64,000 nt of DNA, from positions 1-64,000 of the forward strand of contig NZ_JAKWBF010000012.1 in NCBI RefSeq assembly GCF_022513585.1, given 5' to 3'. This DNA comes from Gordonia gummivorans. GTDB taxonomy: Bacteria > Actinomycetota > Actinomycetes > Mycobacteriales > Mycobacteriaceae. The notes beneath the pieces were generated by a model. It was not told where the DNA came from. It did not search any database and saw only the letters and a program-made list of their open reading frames with translations. The position numbers and the translations under genes were made by a program. Numbering within the stretch: position 1 is the stretch's first letter; each line of letters starts with the position of its first letter. Below, one piece after another: positions 33,537-43,533 of this stretch.

Positions 33537-33643
33537 CTGAAAGTAGGGGAAGAACTTCCTCCCCTACTCTTGGTGTCCTCCCCGCATATTTTCTAGGGGA
33601 AGACACCAAACCCCGGGGAAGAAACTTCCTCCCCTACTTTCAG
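33537..33643. repeat. Dispersed palindromic element B, copy B3 (inverted terminal repeats)
   Basis: Begins CTGAAAGTAGGGGAAGAA and ends with its near-complement, CTTCCTCCCCTACTTTCAG, giving perfect 13-bp terminal repeats. Inside, TTGGTGTCCTCCCC pairs with GGGGAAGACACCAA. No target-site duplication is evident. The right-hand CTGA contains the stop codon of the oxidoreductase gene (33640-33642 on the minus strand). Confidence 0.78.
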
Positions 33644-35178
33644 TATCCGACGAAGGTGTCGGTGTGAATGCGCCACGGGCGCAGGCGGGTCGACGGGTCC
33701 AGTCGCCGGATCGACGACGAGGTGTCCGAAACAAACGTCGGCGCTCCGGACACAAAGTAGTGCGCACCTGCAGACAACAGCCCCTTCGGCACGCCGCCGT
33801 CCGCTGACACCACAACCTCGACGCGAGCACCTGCGGCCGCTGCCGCGTCGAGAACGTCGGTGTACACCCGACGCGCATCCGACCGGACAATATGCACCAC
33901 AGTCAGATTCGAGAGATCAACACCCGAATCAAGGCGGGCCCGAAGCATGGAGACAAACGGCGTGATCCCGATTCCGCCGGCGACCAGAACAACGGGCGAC
34001 CGTGCGAGCAGCCGATCGCGTAGCACGAATCCGCCACCGCGATTGTCGATGAAGGCTCGCGAGGCAGTTCCGTCGATGAGGTCCTGCTTGAAAGGCGACG
34101 GCGGTCCGGCCACGGTGAAGCCGAACTCGACGGGCGCGGTTCGGGATGCCGACACGAACGAGAACACCCGACGCGAACTCTGCCACAGCGGCCGGTTCCA
34201 TCGCGGTACGCTGACACTGGCCCACTGGCCGCGCGCGTAGCTGGGCGGTGCGCCACTCGACACCGAGCCCTGCACGCCAAATATGTTTTCCGCCAACGGG
34301 TCCACCCGGATATCGGTCAGCGGAACACGGCGCGCCGACCGCGTGGCCAGCCGCACGACGAAGGCGAACACACAACCGATCCCCAGTGCGATCTCCGGCG
34401 TGAATTCGAGAGTGTACGAATCGGTGATCTCGACGAGTTGCTGACAGTGCAGAACTGCGCCGACCAACACGCCGTACACAACGCGGGCGACCCTCGTGGC
34501 GGGCGACGTCAACGGTTCGGGCAACATGATCGCCGCCAGGAAGATCATCGGACTCGACGTCAGCCACAGCTCGAGATCCTGACCGCCCTGGTCGAGCTGC
34601 ACATAGCCGATGGCCCCAAGCGCGCCAACGAAATAGCCGACAATCAGCGGCCACTCCCGCAGCACCGTCACCAACACCGCCCCGATCACGATCATCGGGA
34701 TCAGCAACGGCTTCGCGGCGACCCACCAGAACGGATAGCTCACGTCGTCGGCGCCCGCATAGGCGACGGCTTAGCAGGTGATCGCCCCCGCCACAGCAGG
34801 ATTGATGATGAGCCGACGCCGCCAAACCAGCACGTACTTCGACACCGCCGCAGCCGCCGAACCCAAAGCGACCGTCGCGACGGCGGTCTCCGCCGAGCCA
34901 CCGGGCAGCACGAAGAACAGGATCAGTCCGGTGATCAGCCACGAGTCGGAATTGGGCGGAACGCGAATGACGAACGCGCACAGGTACGTCACCACACCGC
35001 TCACAACCACGGCGACGACGATCCAGGTCAGCAGGTCCGACGGTTCGTAGCCGAAGTCAGCGTCGAGCGCCGACACGACGAAGGCCGCCGCGGCCAGGAG
35101 AAGCAGGGCCAGCAGCACCGCACGGTGCGGAGTGAGCCGTCGCGACGCCCATCGACCGGGTCCAAGAATACGATTCAC
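33640..35178 (-). pseudogene. Membrane NqrB/RnfD-like plus ferredoxin-reductase-like oxidoreductase interrupted by TAA
   Basis: One frame runs from GTG 35178 to TGA 33640 (512 codons plus stop), broken only by TAA at 34771-34773. The N-terminal part has several transmembrane helices (AVLLALLLLAAAAFVV, LLTWIVVAVVVSGVVTYLCAFVI, NPAVAG); the continuation has more helices, LPEPLTSP as in NqrB, then a FAD/NAD reductase domain with VVLVAGGIGITPFVSML. No Shine-Dalgarno sequence precedes the downstream GTG at 34743, so two separate proteins are less likely. The gene overlaps apbE by 4 bp (GTGA). A nonsense mutation, base-calling error or readthrough are all possible. The full protein would pass electrons from NAD(P)H through a membrane flavin. 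Confidence 0.7.
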
Positions 35179-36059
35179 AGGAACAACTCCAATCCCGGCA
35201 CCGCCGTGTGCTCGACGCCACCTCCGCGTCGAACCGTCACGTGATGGAAACCCTCGGGGCAATAGTCGAACCGAGTGCGCAGCGCGGCCGCCGGGGTGAA
35301 GAACAAGGCGGTCGCCAAACCGTCGGCGATCATCGCGGTCGGCGTAATCACCCACGTCGCCAACACTTCTCGCGCAGGCGATGCGGTACGCGGATCGACG
35401 ATGTGATGCCACTGCGCCCACGTCCGACGATTGCTCGCCGACGCACAGATCGCCGCCCCGCTCACCTCGACCACGCCGATCGCCTTCGTCGGGGCGGAGG
35501 GATGTTCGAGCGCGACCCGGCGCGGGGTGTCGAACGCCGAGATGAACATGTCACCACCGCCGTCGACGATGTAGTCGTTCGTGGACTCGGACACGATGGC
35601 GGCAACCCGGTCCACGGCGAAACCCTTGCCCGCAGCGCCCACATCGATGACGGTGGGGACCAGGACGTCGAGCACACCGTCGTGACCACCGAGCACGGTT
35701 TCCCACGGCGGCGCAGCACGGACGCGCTCTGATGGCCGTAGCGTGTAGTCGGCGTCATAGCCGGCATCGACGAGGGTCTGGCCGACGAAGGGCGACACCG
35801 CACCCGCGGTGAGTTCGTACAGTTGCCGATACCAGTCCATCAGTGGCCGATCACTCTCTGCGATCGGGTAATCACCTGCCCGCGCGGCGATCTCGGTGAC
35901 CAACGAGTCGGCGCGGAAGCGCGACCAAACGCGGTCGATGCGGTCGAGTTCGCCCGCCACCTCGGCACGCGCCGATGCGGACATCGGTGCCGGCGTGGTG
36001 ATCGTCCAGCGGGTGCCGAGGGCGTCGAACACCCAGTCACTACCGGCCGGCGCGCTCAT
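35175..36059 (-). CDS. apbE: FAD:protein FMN transferase, ApbE
   Basis: 294 residues. ApbE motifs are SRFRADSLVTE near the N-terminus, DVGAAGKGFAVDRV, DGGGDMF and HHIVDPRT, followed by CPEGFHH. The enzyme splits FAD and attaches FMN covalently to Ser/Thr of partner proteins. The gene lies 28 bp after the FMN-binding lipoprotein gene and overlaps the oxidoreductase gene by 4 bp, so its probable client is the upstream lipoprotein. No lipobox or clear signal peptide is seen, so it may act in the cytoplasm or be exported another way. ATG at 36059. Confidence 0.9.
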   Translation of the reverse strand: MSAPAGSDWVFDALGTRWTITTPAPMSASARAEVAGELDRIDRVWSRFRADSLVTEIAARAGDYPIAESDRPLMDWYRQLYELTAGAVSPFVGQTLVDAGYDADYTLRPSERVRAAPPWETVLGGHDGVLDVLVPTVIDVGAAGKGFAVDRVAAIVSESTNDYIVDGGGDMFISAFDTPRRVALEHPSAPTKAIGVVEVSGAAICASASNRRTWAQWHHIVDPRTASPAREVLATWVITPTAMIADGLATALFFTPAAALRTRFDYCPEGFHHVTVRRGGGVEHTAVPGLELFL

Positions 36060-36087
36060 CGATCCTGCGTGTCGAAGGTGCGCCGGG

Positions 36088-36600
36088 TCAGGCCTGAGCC
36101 TGGGTCTTGATGTTCTCGATCGCCTGGTTGAATCCGCCCGACGTCAGCGACGAGCCGGATACCTTGTGCACGTCGATGTCATCGATGTTCTTGCCGACGA
36201 CCACGGCGCTGATGCCGCTCGAGAATTTGCCCTGATACTCCGCCGACGGGCCCTTCGCGAAGCTGGTGTCGATGGTGACGCCGGTGATGATGGAGTTCGC
36301 GAGGGTGATCGTCACCCCGACCTCCTGCTGACCACCGGGTCGCGTGTATTCGCCGGTCGCGGTGTAGGTCCCGTCCTTGTACTCACCCGAACCCGACGCC
36401 GAAGTCGAACCCGCAGCAGAGGTTGCGGTGGTCGATTCGGCCGCGGTACTGCTCGACGAGTCGGCGTCGTCGGAACCGCACGCGGCGACCATCCCGACCG
36501 CGGCCATTGCGGCGAGGGCTCCCCCGGTCCGTCTCAGCGTCTGCCCGCGGGCGCCGGCAGTCGGGACAGTGCTGGGCGATCGAGGCGCGGTGGCGGTCAT
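36088..36600 (-). CDS. FMN-binding-domain lipoprotein
   Basis: 170 residues. A twin-Arg-like LRRTGG and lipobox VAAC (C41) give a membrane-anchored lipoprotein, followed by a Ser/Thr linker (about 43-75) and an FMN-binding domain (about 80-165). The usual flavin-attachment motif SGAT-x-TS appears as S148-G-S-S151-L-T-S, so Ser 151 would receive FMN if the site is used. It probably carries electrons on the outer membrane face between the neighbouring oxidoreductase and an unknown acceptor. ATG at 36600 is preferred over GTG at 36618. It is the first gene of the apbE operon. Confidence 0.82.
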   Translation of the reverse strand: MTATAPRSPSTVPTAGARGQTLRRTGGALAAMAAVGMVAACGSDDADSSSSTAAESTTATSAAGSTSASGSGEYKDGTYTATGEYTRPGGQQEVGVTITLANSIITGVTIDTSFAKGPSAEYQGKFSSGISAVVVGKNIDDIDVHKVSGSSLTSGGFNQAIENIKTQAQA

Positions 36601-36690
36601 GACGACAATTGTGCCCACCGAACACGAGGAAGGCAGCCCCCGCAGACGTTTCAGTAGGTAATCCTCAGGTAAAGGACAGGCCGCGCCGAC

Positions 36691-38532
36691 TCATCGTCCG
36701 GCCGCCTGCACGCGCGCCGCGATGGCGTTGGTGAACACCTGCTTGATGTCGCCCGCGTTCTCGGCGACGTAGGTGGTGCCGCCGGTGGCCTGCGCGATCT
36801 TCTTGAGCGAGGTGGTGTCGGCGTCCTCGGAGATCCCGATCGTCAGGATCAGAACCGGGCGGGCCGGATCTTCGAGCCGCTTCAGCGTCGCGAGAAGTTC
36901 ACTCAGGCTGATGCTGTCCGGATCCTCGTTCTTGCCGTCGGTCATGATGATGACGCTGTTGGAGTAGTTCGGGTCGTAGGTGGACTGAACCCTCTTGAAC
37001 GCCGCCAAGGTGGTGTCGTAGAGACCCGTGCCGCCGCCGAGCGCCGACGGCGCCAAACCACGTCGAACGGCCGCGGCCAGTTCGTCGCGATGGTCGCCGC
37101 CCTCCGCCGGAGCATCCAGCCGCCGGATCGACGCCAACTCGACCCAGTCCTGACCCTGCCCACCCTTGTTGATGCCGAAGGCCCAGCCGCCGACCATCGC
37201 GTTGCGCGGGAAGATGTCGAGGCCGGTCATCGACGCATCGATGAGCAAGCCGGCCCGCGTGGTGTTGCCGACGGGGGTCTCCATCGATCCGGACGTGTCC
37301 TGCACGACGAGTGTGCGGATCGGCACGCCGAGAACCTGCCACTGGCGGAGGGCACGGTCGACTGCCGTGGGATCGCGCAGGGCGAGAACCTTCACGTCTT
37401 CGCCCACGCCGCCTTGCGCTGCACCGCTGCCGTCCGGGGCGCGGTAGCCGGCGGCAGCCAGCGCTTTGCGTCCATCATCGGTCTTCACCGCCGCGACAAG
37501 CGCTGCGCCGGCATCGGCGGCGTCGCCATGCCGTGCCGACGACGCGGTGTTCACCAGCGGGTAATCCAGCATCACGGTGCCGTCGGCCGGAACCACGGCC
37601 TTGAGTTCGGAACCCGGGTGAGTGCGGGTGAACAACAGGAACTGCTGCTCGGTGGTGACCACGGGCACGTTCGACGTGTTCGCCAGATTGAGTCGGGTGC
37701 CCTCGTTGTCGTTGGTGAGACGGGCGTTGTTCTGCTGGATCGCCAGGATCGACATCGCGCCGGTCAGTTCCTGCTGCGTCAACGCGCCCGAGTCGACCTC
37801 GGCAAGTGCGCCGATGATGGGGGCGTCGCCGGTGGAGGTGTCCAACGGCGAGCCGGTCCGCAGATCCTGGAGCTTCATCACGTCGACCCAGCTCTTCAGC
37901 GCAGGCACCTGTCGTCCGGCGACGACGGTCGGCGTGACGGCGATCGACGGCGTCACCAGGTCGAGGTCTTGACGCACCTGGGTGGTGACTCGTCGGGCTT
38001 GCACCTGCGAATCGGCCAGCCACAGGTCGGGTGCCTTGTCGCCCTGGGTGAGCAGGCCCGGAACGTCGGCGCCTGCGGCGCTCTGCACGTCGAAGTCGAA
38101 ACAGGAATCCGAGGAGGCCTTGGCCGCGATGTCGCGCAGCGCCCCGGTCATCGCGGCGTCGGACGCAACCGCCACCGTCTTCCGGTCACCACCGCAACCG
38201 GATGATCCGGCTCGCCACAGGATGAACCCGGTGACCAACGCCGCGATCACGACGAGAGCGGCCAATGCCCACCACCAGCCTCGACGTCCGCCGGACGAGG
38301 ACACCTCGCGGTGTTCGAACCCGAAGTCGTCATCGGCCGGAACCGGCGTCGTCGCCAACGGAACACGGCCCGACGGTGTTGTCGAGCCCGCCGTCGTCGA
38401 GCCCCCAGTCGTCGAGCCGACAGCCGACTGGCCGACGGTGCGACGCTCAACCCGTGCCGTGTTCGCACTCGATTGATCGGCACCGCCTGACCCGTTGACG
38501 GGCCGGTCGGAGCCGGAGCTGTGACGCCCCAT
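36691..38532 (-). CDS. Membrane protein with substrate-binding-like and von Willebrand A domains
   Basis: 613 residues. A disordered Ser/Thr/Gly N-terminus (1-80), one transmembrane helix at about 86-107, then an extracytoplasmic region like type 2 periplasmic binding proteins (KTVAVASDAAMTGALRDI, DLWLADS, PSIAVTPTVVAGRQ). The C-terminal VWA domain has the metal-site motif DTSGSM plus GGGTGLYDTT and IIMTDGKNED. The architecture suggests a surface protein for protein-protein or cation-dependent contact; its substrate is unknown. It lies 30 bp downstream of the Rv0910-like toxin gene on the same strand. ATG at 38532. Confidence 0.82.
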   Translation of the reverse strand: MGRHSSGSDRPVNGSGGADQSSANTARVERRTVGQSAVGSTTGGSTTAGSTTPSGRVPLATTPVPADDDFGFEHREVSSSGGRRGWWWALAALVVIAALVTGFILWRAGSSGCGGDRKTVAVASDAAMTGALRDIAAKASSDSCFDFDVQSAAGADVPGLLTQGDKAPDLWLADSQVQARRVTTQVRQDLDLVTPSIAVTPTVVAGRQVPALKSWVDVMKLQDLRTGSPLDTSTGDAPIIGALAEVDSGALTQQELTGAMSILAIQQNNARLTNDNEGTRLNLANTSNVPVVTTEQQFLLFTRTHPGSELKAVVPADGTVMLDYPLVNTASSARHGDAADAGAALVAAVKTDDGRKALAAAGYRAPDGSGAAQGGVGEDVKVLALRDPTAVDRALRQWQVLGVPIRTLVVQDTSGSMETPVGNTTRAGLLIDASMTGLDIFPRNAMVGGWAFGINKGGQGQDWVELASIRRLDAPAEGGDHRDELAAAVRRGLAPSALGGGTGLYDTTLAAFKRVQSTYDPNYSNSVIIMTDGKNEDPDSISLSELLATLKRLEDPARPVLILTIGISEDADTTSLKKIAQATGGTTYVAENAGDIKQVFTNAIAARVQAAGR

Positions 38533-38562
38533 GTCTTGCCTCGTTCCCCTACTGCTGATGAA

Positions 38563-39000
38563 TCAGCCGAAAACCTCACGGAAATTGTCCAGCGACTTGC
38601 GCAAGTCCCCCGACACAGCCATCGCCGCTGCCTTCCCTGCAGGCCCGATGAGTGGCAGTCCACCCAGATCAACTGTGAAGGTTACTGCCGATCCCGCAGA
38701 AATGGGAACGATGCCCAGCTCGAGCTTGGCCTTCACCCCACCTTTGCCGTTGCCCTTGAGGCGGACCTTGGTGATCGGCTCGTACGCTTCGATCACCCAG
38801 TCGACGCGCACCCGGGTGCCCTTCACCTTGACCACGGACGTCACCTCGACGCCCTTGGCGAGCTCACCCGCTGCCGGGAGCGGGCTGCGCCAACCGTCGT
38901 GCAGCACGAGCCAGTCGTCGTAGCGCGACAGATCCGACGCCGCCGACCAGGTATCTTCCGGTGACAGGTCGACCTCGATGGAGCTGCTCGTCTTGGCCAT
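38563..39000 (-). CDS. Rv0910-family SRPBCC protein, putative toxin
   Basis: 145 residues resembling M. tuberculosis Rv0910 throughout (AKTSSSIEVDLSPEDTWSAASDLSRYDDWL, a G-K-G-V-E or like turn, GNGKGGVKAKLELG, and the C-terminal helix). Rv0910 is listed as the toxin of the Rv0909/Rv0910 pair, and its fold is SRPBCC. The ATG (38998-39000 on the minus strand) overlaps the ATG of the divergent glycosylase gene within the tetramer CATG, leaving no room for untranslated leaders. The partner antitoxin-like gene is 600 bp away, beyond the glycosylase. Confidence 0.78.
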   Translation of the reverse strand: MAKTSSSIEVDLSPEDTWSAASDLSRYDDWLVLHDGWRSPLPAAGELAKGVEVTSVVKVKGTRVRVDWVIEAYEPITKVRLKGNGKGGVKAKLELGIVPISAGSAVTFTVDLGGLPLIGPAGKAAAMAVSGDLRKSLDNFREVFG

Positions 39001-39586
39001 GGACAGAGAGAATAGCGTCAACGCCTTCGCACGCTCATTGCTGGGCGGTCACCTGACCGGCCACGGCGTCACCGTCCGGATCACCGAGGTGGAGGCATAC
39101 GCCGGACCGGACGACCCGGCGTCGCACGCCTACATGCGTACCTCACGGTCGGAAATCATGTACGGCCCCGCCGGTCGGCTCTACGTCTACCGCATCCACG
39201 GCCACCACTGCGCCAACGTGGTGCACGGCCCCGAGGGCAGCGCGTCGGCCGTCCTCCTGCGAGCCGGGGAGGTCGTCGCGGGTGAAGAGCTGGCGTTCGC
39301 CCGACGACCGGCTGCTCGCACATCGGCACACCTGGCGCGCGGACCCGGCAACCTGACGCGGGCGCTCGGAATCACCATGGCCGACCTCGACACCGACCTG
39401 GCCGGCGCGGGACCGGTTCGGTTCGACGCGATCGAAAGCAGTCCGCTCACCATCGAATCCGGACCGCGCGTGGGGGTTCGCCGGGCCGCCGACCGCCCGT
39501 GGCGACACTGGATCGCCGGCGACCCGACGGTATCGGCGTATCGGCGGCACCCGAAGGCGGTCGGCGGTGCTTCGAGAACGAACTGA
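38999..39586 (+). CDS. 3-methyladenine/methylpurine DNA glycosylase (AAG/Mpg family)
   Basis: 195 residues. It starts with ARSLLGGHLTGHGVTVRITEVEAYAGPDDPASHAY and continues with YGPAGRLYVYRIHGHHCANVV, ARGPGNLTRALGI and GPRVGVRRAADRPWRHW, the usual Mpg order with the conserved Glu in TEVEAY. It removes alkylated or deaminated purines. ATG at 38999 is shared in CATG with the start of the toxin gene on the other strand; the next candidate starts would leave a similar N-terminus. It splits the antitoxin/toxin pair and ends 17 bp before the antitoxin stop codon. Confidence 0.87.
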   Translation: MDRENSVNAFARSLLGGHLTGHGVTVRITEVEAYAGPDDPASHAYMRTSRSEIMYGPAGRLYVYRIHGHHCANVVHGPEGSASAVLLRAGEVVAGEELAFARRPAARTSAHLARGPGNLTRALGITMADLDTDLAGAGPVRFDAIESSPLTIESGPRVGVRRAADRPWRHWIAGDPTVSAYRRHPKAVGGASRTN

Positions 39587-39603
39587 CTACCGAAATGGAG
39601 CGA

Positions 39604-39813
39604 CTACGGCGCACCCTGTTGCGGATCGTTGGCCTGCGGGTCGCGAGGCTTATCCGAGCCGACGGCCTTGCGAGCGGCGTCCTGTGCCTTGTCGACGTGC
39701 TTTGCGTACTTGCCGCCGGTCGCCTTGTCGACGGCGTCGCCGCCCTTGTCGATGAGGCTGGGGTTGCCCTTCAGTGCTGCCTTGGCCTTGTCCACGAGCC
39801 CTTTGAGGTCCAT
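39604..39813 (-). CDS. MT0933/Rv0909-like antitoxin
   Basis: 69 residues, highly charged: DLKGLVDKAKAALKGNPSLI, then DKGGDAVDKATGGKYAKHVD and KAQDAARKAV, matching the short Lys/Asp-rich Rv0909 antitoxin family. The second half is disordered (DKPRDPQANDPQQGAP). AGGAG lies five bases before ATG 39813. The gene lies 43 bp downstream of the ctpE-like gene on the same strand, the same order as in M. tuberculosis. It would normally precede the Rv0910-type toxin directly, but here the methylpurine glycosylase gene stands between on the opposite strand. Confidence 0.75.
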   Translation of the reverse strand: MDLKGLVDKAKAALKGNPSLIDKGGDAVDKATGGKYAKHVDKAQDAARKAVGSDKPRDPQANDPQQGAP

Positions 39814-39856
39814 CACATCTCCTGATCGACGCGCCGGCGTCTCCGGCGGCTTGACG

Positions 39857-42370
39857 TCAGTCTATCGACTTCGCCTGATCTGACGAGTCGGCCTGATCTG
39901 ACGAGTTGACTGGGGCGCGACGCATGTCTCGGGCGGCAACCACGCGGGGCACGATTCGCGACACCGCTTCTACGGCGACAATGCCAATTGCCGCCGAGGT
40001 CAACGCCACCGAATTCATCTCCCAGTTCGACGAATCGAGTTTGAACAGGTGCTGGGTGAACGGCCAGGCGAAGATGATCACGTACGCACCGGCCGATGCC
40101 GCGATCAGCACCACCTTCCACCAGGTGTACGGGCGCGCGACGACGGCGAGGACATACACGGCGACGGCGATCAACGTCATCAGCGTCGCGGTGGCAGCCT
40201 GCGTTTGCGCCGGTGACAGGTCGACTGCATCTCCGCCGACCTCGACTCCCGCACCGCCCGGATTCACCAGGACGTAGGTGGTGAACGCCGCGAGGCCGAC
40301 GATGATGCCGTTCGGGACGGCCATCAGCAGGACGCGTCGCACGAACCCGCGTCGGGCGCGTTCGTTGTTGGGCGCCAACGACAACACGAACGCGGGGATG
40401 CCGATGGTGAACCAGGCCGAGATGGTCACGTGGATGGGTTGGAACGGGTAGCTCAGCGGGTCGGTGCCGAGCATCTTTCCGACCACCCCACCGATGCCCA
40501 CGAACAGCGCGAGCAGCACCGCGTACACGGTCTTGGTGAGGAACAGATTGGAGACGCGTTCGATGTTGCCGATGACCCGGCGGCCCTCCCCGACCACATA
40601 CGGCAGCGTCGCGAACTTGTTGTCCAACAGCACGATCTGTGCAACCGACCGCGCCGCCGAACTCCCCGACCCCATTGCGACGCCGATGTCGGCATCCTTG
40701 AGGGCAAGGACGTCGTTCACTCCGTCGCCGGTCATCGCGACGGTGTTGTCGTGGGACTGCAACGCCTTGACCATGGCCCGCTTCTGGTCCGGGCGCACTC
40801 GGCCGAAGGTCACGCCGGACTCGACGACCTCGGCGAGTTGCTCGGTGTCCGTGGGCAATTCACGCGCGTCCACCGACGTCTCCGGTGAGCCGAGTCCCAG
40901 CGATTGCGCCACCGCGCCGACCGAGCGCGCGTTGTCGCCGGAGATCACCTTCACCGCGACTCGCTGCTCCGCGAAGTATTCCAGGGTGTCGCGGGCATCC
41001 GGACGAACCTTCTGCTCGAGCACCACGAGCGCCACCGGAACAAAGGCACCCGGCACGCTCGAGCCGGCCGCCGGCTCCGAGTCCACCGGCACGTCGGTGC
41101 GGCCCAGCAGCAGTATTCGCAGCCCGGTGGACCCGAGTTCGCTTGCCACCGAAGCGGTCTCACTCTCCGGATCGAGCAGCACGTCCGGGGCGCCGATCAC
41201 CCAGTTGCCCACGTCTGCGCCACCGGCGTCGTCGCGGAACGATATCCCGCTCCACTTCTTGGCCGACGTGAACGGCTGCACGGCGGTCGGCGTCCAGGCC
41301 GGAGCCTGCGGCTGGGCCTCGGCGATCGCCTGCATGCTGGCGTTGGGCCGCGGGTCGTGGGCGGCCAGCGCCGACAGCACGGTCTCCGGCGGGGCCGGCG
41401 GCGACTGCTCGACCGCTCGGACCTCCGCCAATCGCATGCCGTTCTCGGTGAGCGTCCCCGTCTTGTCGGCACAGACCACGTTCACGCGGGCCAGGCCCTC
41501 GATGGCGGGCAATTCGTTGACCAGGCATTGCCGTTGACCCAGCCGAACCACGCCGACGGCGAATGCGATCGAGGTCATCAGCACCAGGCCCTCCGGCACC
41601 ATCGGCACCAGCGCGGCCACCATGCCCAGAAGCGACGCCTTGATCCCGTTCTGGCTGATGAAGAGCTGATTGACGATCGTGAGGATGCCCGCGGGGATCA
41701 GCAACCACGTGATGACCCGCAGGATCTGATCGATCCCAGACCGGAGTTCGGAGGACACCAGCGTGAACTTCGACGCCTCCGCGGCGAGTTGCGCCGCATA
41801 CGCCTCGCCACCCACCTTGGTGGCCCGGTATGCGCCGCCGCCGGCGACCACAAAGCTCCCCGAGAGCACGTGCGCACCTGGATCCTTGTCGACCGGGTCG
41901 GCCTCGCCGGTGAGCAACGACTCGTCGACGTCGAGCGCGACAGCCTCCACGACGTCGCCGTCCACCACGATCTGATCCCCGGCCCCGATCTCGATGATGT
42001 CGTCGAGGACGACCTCGTCGGGTGGGAGTTCCTTGACGACGCCGTCGCGGCGAACACGCGGACGGGTCTGCCCAACGATGGCGAGCTTGTCCAGGGTCCG
42101 CTTGGCCCGAACCTCCTGGATGATGCCGATTCCACTGTTGGCCACGATCAACAATCCGAACAATCCGTTGATGAACGAACCGGTGAAGGCCACGATCGCG
42201 AACAGGACGCCGAGAATCGCGTTGATGCGGGTGAACACGTTGGCCCGCACGATGTCGGAGACGGTCCGTCCGGACCGGTCCGGCAGTGCGTTCACCTGAC
42301 CGGCCGCAACGCGCGCCGCGACCTCGTCTGCGGTGAGGCCGGGCACGGCGGCCGTCGTCGGTGACGTCAC
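39857..42370 (-). CDS. ctpE: P-type cation ATPase, CtpE-like
   Basis: 837 residues. P-type ATPase marks are LLTGEADP (actuator TGE), [13 protein letters not shown] with the phosphorylated Asp, and [24 protein letters not shown] (hinge), with about ten transmembrane helices. The N-terminus ([19 protein letters not shown]) and later blocks follow mycobacterial CtpE (Rv0908), a calcium-uptake ATPase. Start at GTG 42370, overlapping the TGA of the MBL gene by 4 bp (GTGA); an upstream GTG (42385) is less likely. It is cotranscribed with the MBL-fold hydrolase and probably with the antitoxin gene. Confidence 0.9.
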   Translation of the reverse strand: MTSPTTAAVPGLTADEVAARVAAGQVNALPDRSGRTVSDIVRANVFTRINAILGVLFAIVAFTGSFINGLFGLLIVANSGIGIIQEVRAKRTLDKLAIVGQTRPRVRRDGVVKELPPDEVVLDDIIEIGAGDQIVVDGDVVEAVALDVDESLLTGEADPVDKDPGAHVLSGSFVVAGGGAYRATKVGGEAYAAQLAAEASKFTLVSSELRSGIDQILRVITWLLIPAGILTIVNQLFISQNGIKASLLGMVAALVPMVPEGLVLMTSIAFAVGVVRLGQRQCLVNELPAIEGLARVNVVCADKTGTLTENGMRLAEVRAVEQSPPAPPETVLSALAAHDPRPNASMQAIAEAQPQAPAWTPTAVQPFTSAKKWSGISFRDDAGGADVGNWVIGAPDVLLDPESETASVASELGSTGLRILLLGRTDVPVDSEPAAGSSVPGAFVPVALVVLEQKVRPDARDTLEYFAEQRVAVKVISGDNARSVGAVAQSLGLGSPETSVDARELPTDTEQLAEVVESGVTFGRVRPDQKRAMVKALQSHDNTVAMTGDGVNDVLALKDADIGVAMGSGSSAARSVAQIVLLDNKFATLPYVVGEGRRVIGNIERVSNLFLTKTVYAVLLALFVGIGGVVGKMLGTDPLSYPFQPIHVTISAWFTIGIPAFVLSLAPNNERARRGFVRRVLLMAVPNGIIVGLAAFTTYVLVNPGGAGVEVGGDAVDLSPAQTQAATATLMTLIAVAVYVLAVVARPYTWWKVVLIAASAGAYVIIFAWPFTQHLFKLDSSNWEMNSVALTSAAIGIVAVEAVSRIVPRVVAARDMRRAPVNSSDQADSSDQAKSID

Positions 42371-43533
42371 GCGGACTTCTCCCACCAGTCACGGCTCGTC
42401 AGGCCAGTGCCTGCGCGGGAAACGAGGTCGATGGTGCCGCCGGGCTGCGGCACGAGGACCGTAGTGGCGTTGCGGGCGGCATGCGGCAGCAACCGAGCGA
42501 TCGGCTCACCCCACGGGTGACGGGCCAGATTGAAAGTGCCCCAATGGATCGGGATCATCACCGCATCGGTACCCGCCGAGCCCGACAGCATCCGGTGGAT
42601 GGCGACCGCCTCCTCCGGGTTGACGTGGATGTCGGGCCAGACCGGGTCGTAGGCGCCGACCGCGATGAGGGTCACGTCGAACGGCCCGTGCAGTGCGCCG
42701 AGGTCGGCGAAGCGTTCGGTGTACCCGGTGTCGCCGGAGAAGAATGCGCGATGCACCGGCCCCCGGATCGCCCAGCTGGCCCACTGGGTGAGGTTGCGGG
42801 CCAGCGCACGACCCGAGAAGTGTCGCGCCGGACCACACGTGAACGTCACTGCGCCCGACGGTGTCTGCACCGTCACGTCCCCCCACCAATCCGCCTGCCG
42901 GATACGGACTCCCGGGATACCCCAGCGCACCAGGTGTGCGCCCACACCGACGGGAGCGACGAAGATCGCGTCGGGCATCGCTCGCGCGATGGCCGCCACC
43001 GTCTCCATGTCGAGATGGTCGTAGTGGTCGTGGCTGATCAGGACCACATCGACGGGCGGCAGGTCGGCCACCGTCACCGGCGACGGGTGCAGTCGCGCAG
43101 GTCCGATCTGCTGGCTCGGTGAGCACCGCAGGCTGAACACCGGATCAGTGAGCACCCGCACCCCGTCGATGTCGATCAACGCCGAAGCGTGTCCGAGCCA
43201 GGTCACGGCCAGTGAGCCGGGCTCGTCGAACTCGGGCCGCGTCACCATGATGGGACGACGCGGGCGGCCGGGACGCCGGAGCATGTCGGCGAACACCGAC
43301 AGATCCGGGGTCGCCTCGCCGGCCGGTTCCGGATTGTCGAAGGCACCTCCGACGCGGTGCGGCGAGGCCTCGACGTGCGGCAATATCTCGTCGCGGGTCG
43401 CCCCGAGCGCCATCGCGGGCGCCAGGCCGGCATCGGCGAGCCGGCCGACTGCGGCGTCGGCCACCTTAGAACCCGCCAACGCAACCCGGCCGATCGCCCG
43501 TGTCGCCACTTCGGTACCACCCTTGCCCGTCAT
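42367..43533 (-). CDS. MBL-fold hydrolase (Rv0906-like)
   Basis: 388 residues. The metal site SHDHYDHLD (HxHxDH) is at about residue 190, with FFSGDTGY and PIHWGTF giving later ligands, as in UlaG/NAPE-PLD-like enzymes. Rv0906 homologues precede ctpE in mycobacteria. The enzyme probably hydrolyses a lipid or phosphoester; the substrate is unknown. The ATG at 43533 gives a normal N-terminus ([15 protein letters not shown]); the frame extends 31 codons upstream across an Arg-rich, non-conserved segment. First gene of the ctpE unit and divergent from a TetR regulator. Confidence 0.85.
   Translation of the reverse strand: MTGKGGTEVATRAIGRVALAGSKVADAAVGRLADAGLAPAMALGATRDEILPHVEASPHRVGGAFDNPEPAGEATPDLSVFADMLRRPGRPRRPIMVTRPEFDEPGSLAVTWLGHASALIDIDGVRVLTDPVFSLRCSPSQQIGPARLHPSPVTVADLPPVDVVLISHDHYDHLDMETVAAIARAMPDAIFVAPVGVGAHLVRWGIPGVRIRQADWWGDVTVQTPSGAVTFTCGPARHFSGRALARNLTQWASWAIRGPVHRAFFSGDTGYTERFADLGALHGPFDVTLIAVGAYDPVWPDIHVNPEEAVAIHRMLSGSAGTDAVMIPIHWGTFNLARHPWGEPIARLLPHAARNATTVLVPQPGGTIDLVSRAGTGLTSRDWWEKSA

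Noticed and set aside
33640..34743. A separate 367-codon reductase gene starting at GTG 34743
   Set aside because: No ribosome site, and the first residues continue the upstream frame across the TAA; treated as one interrupted gene instead.
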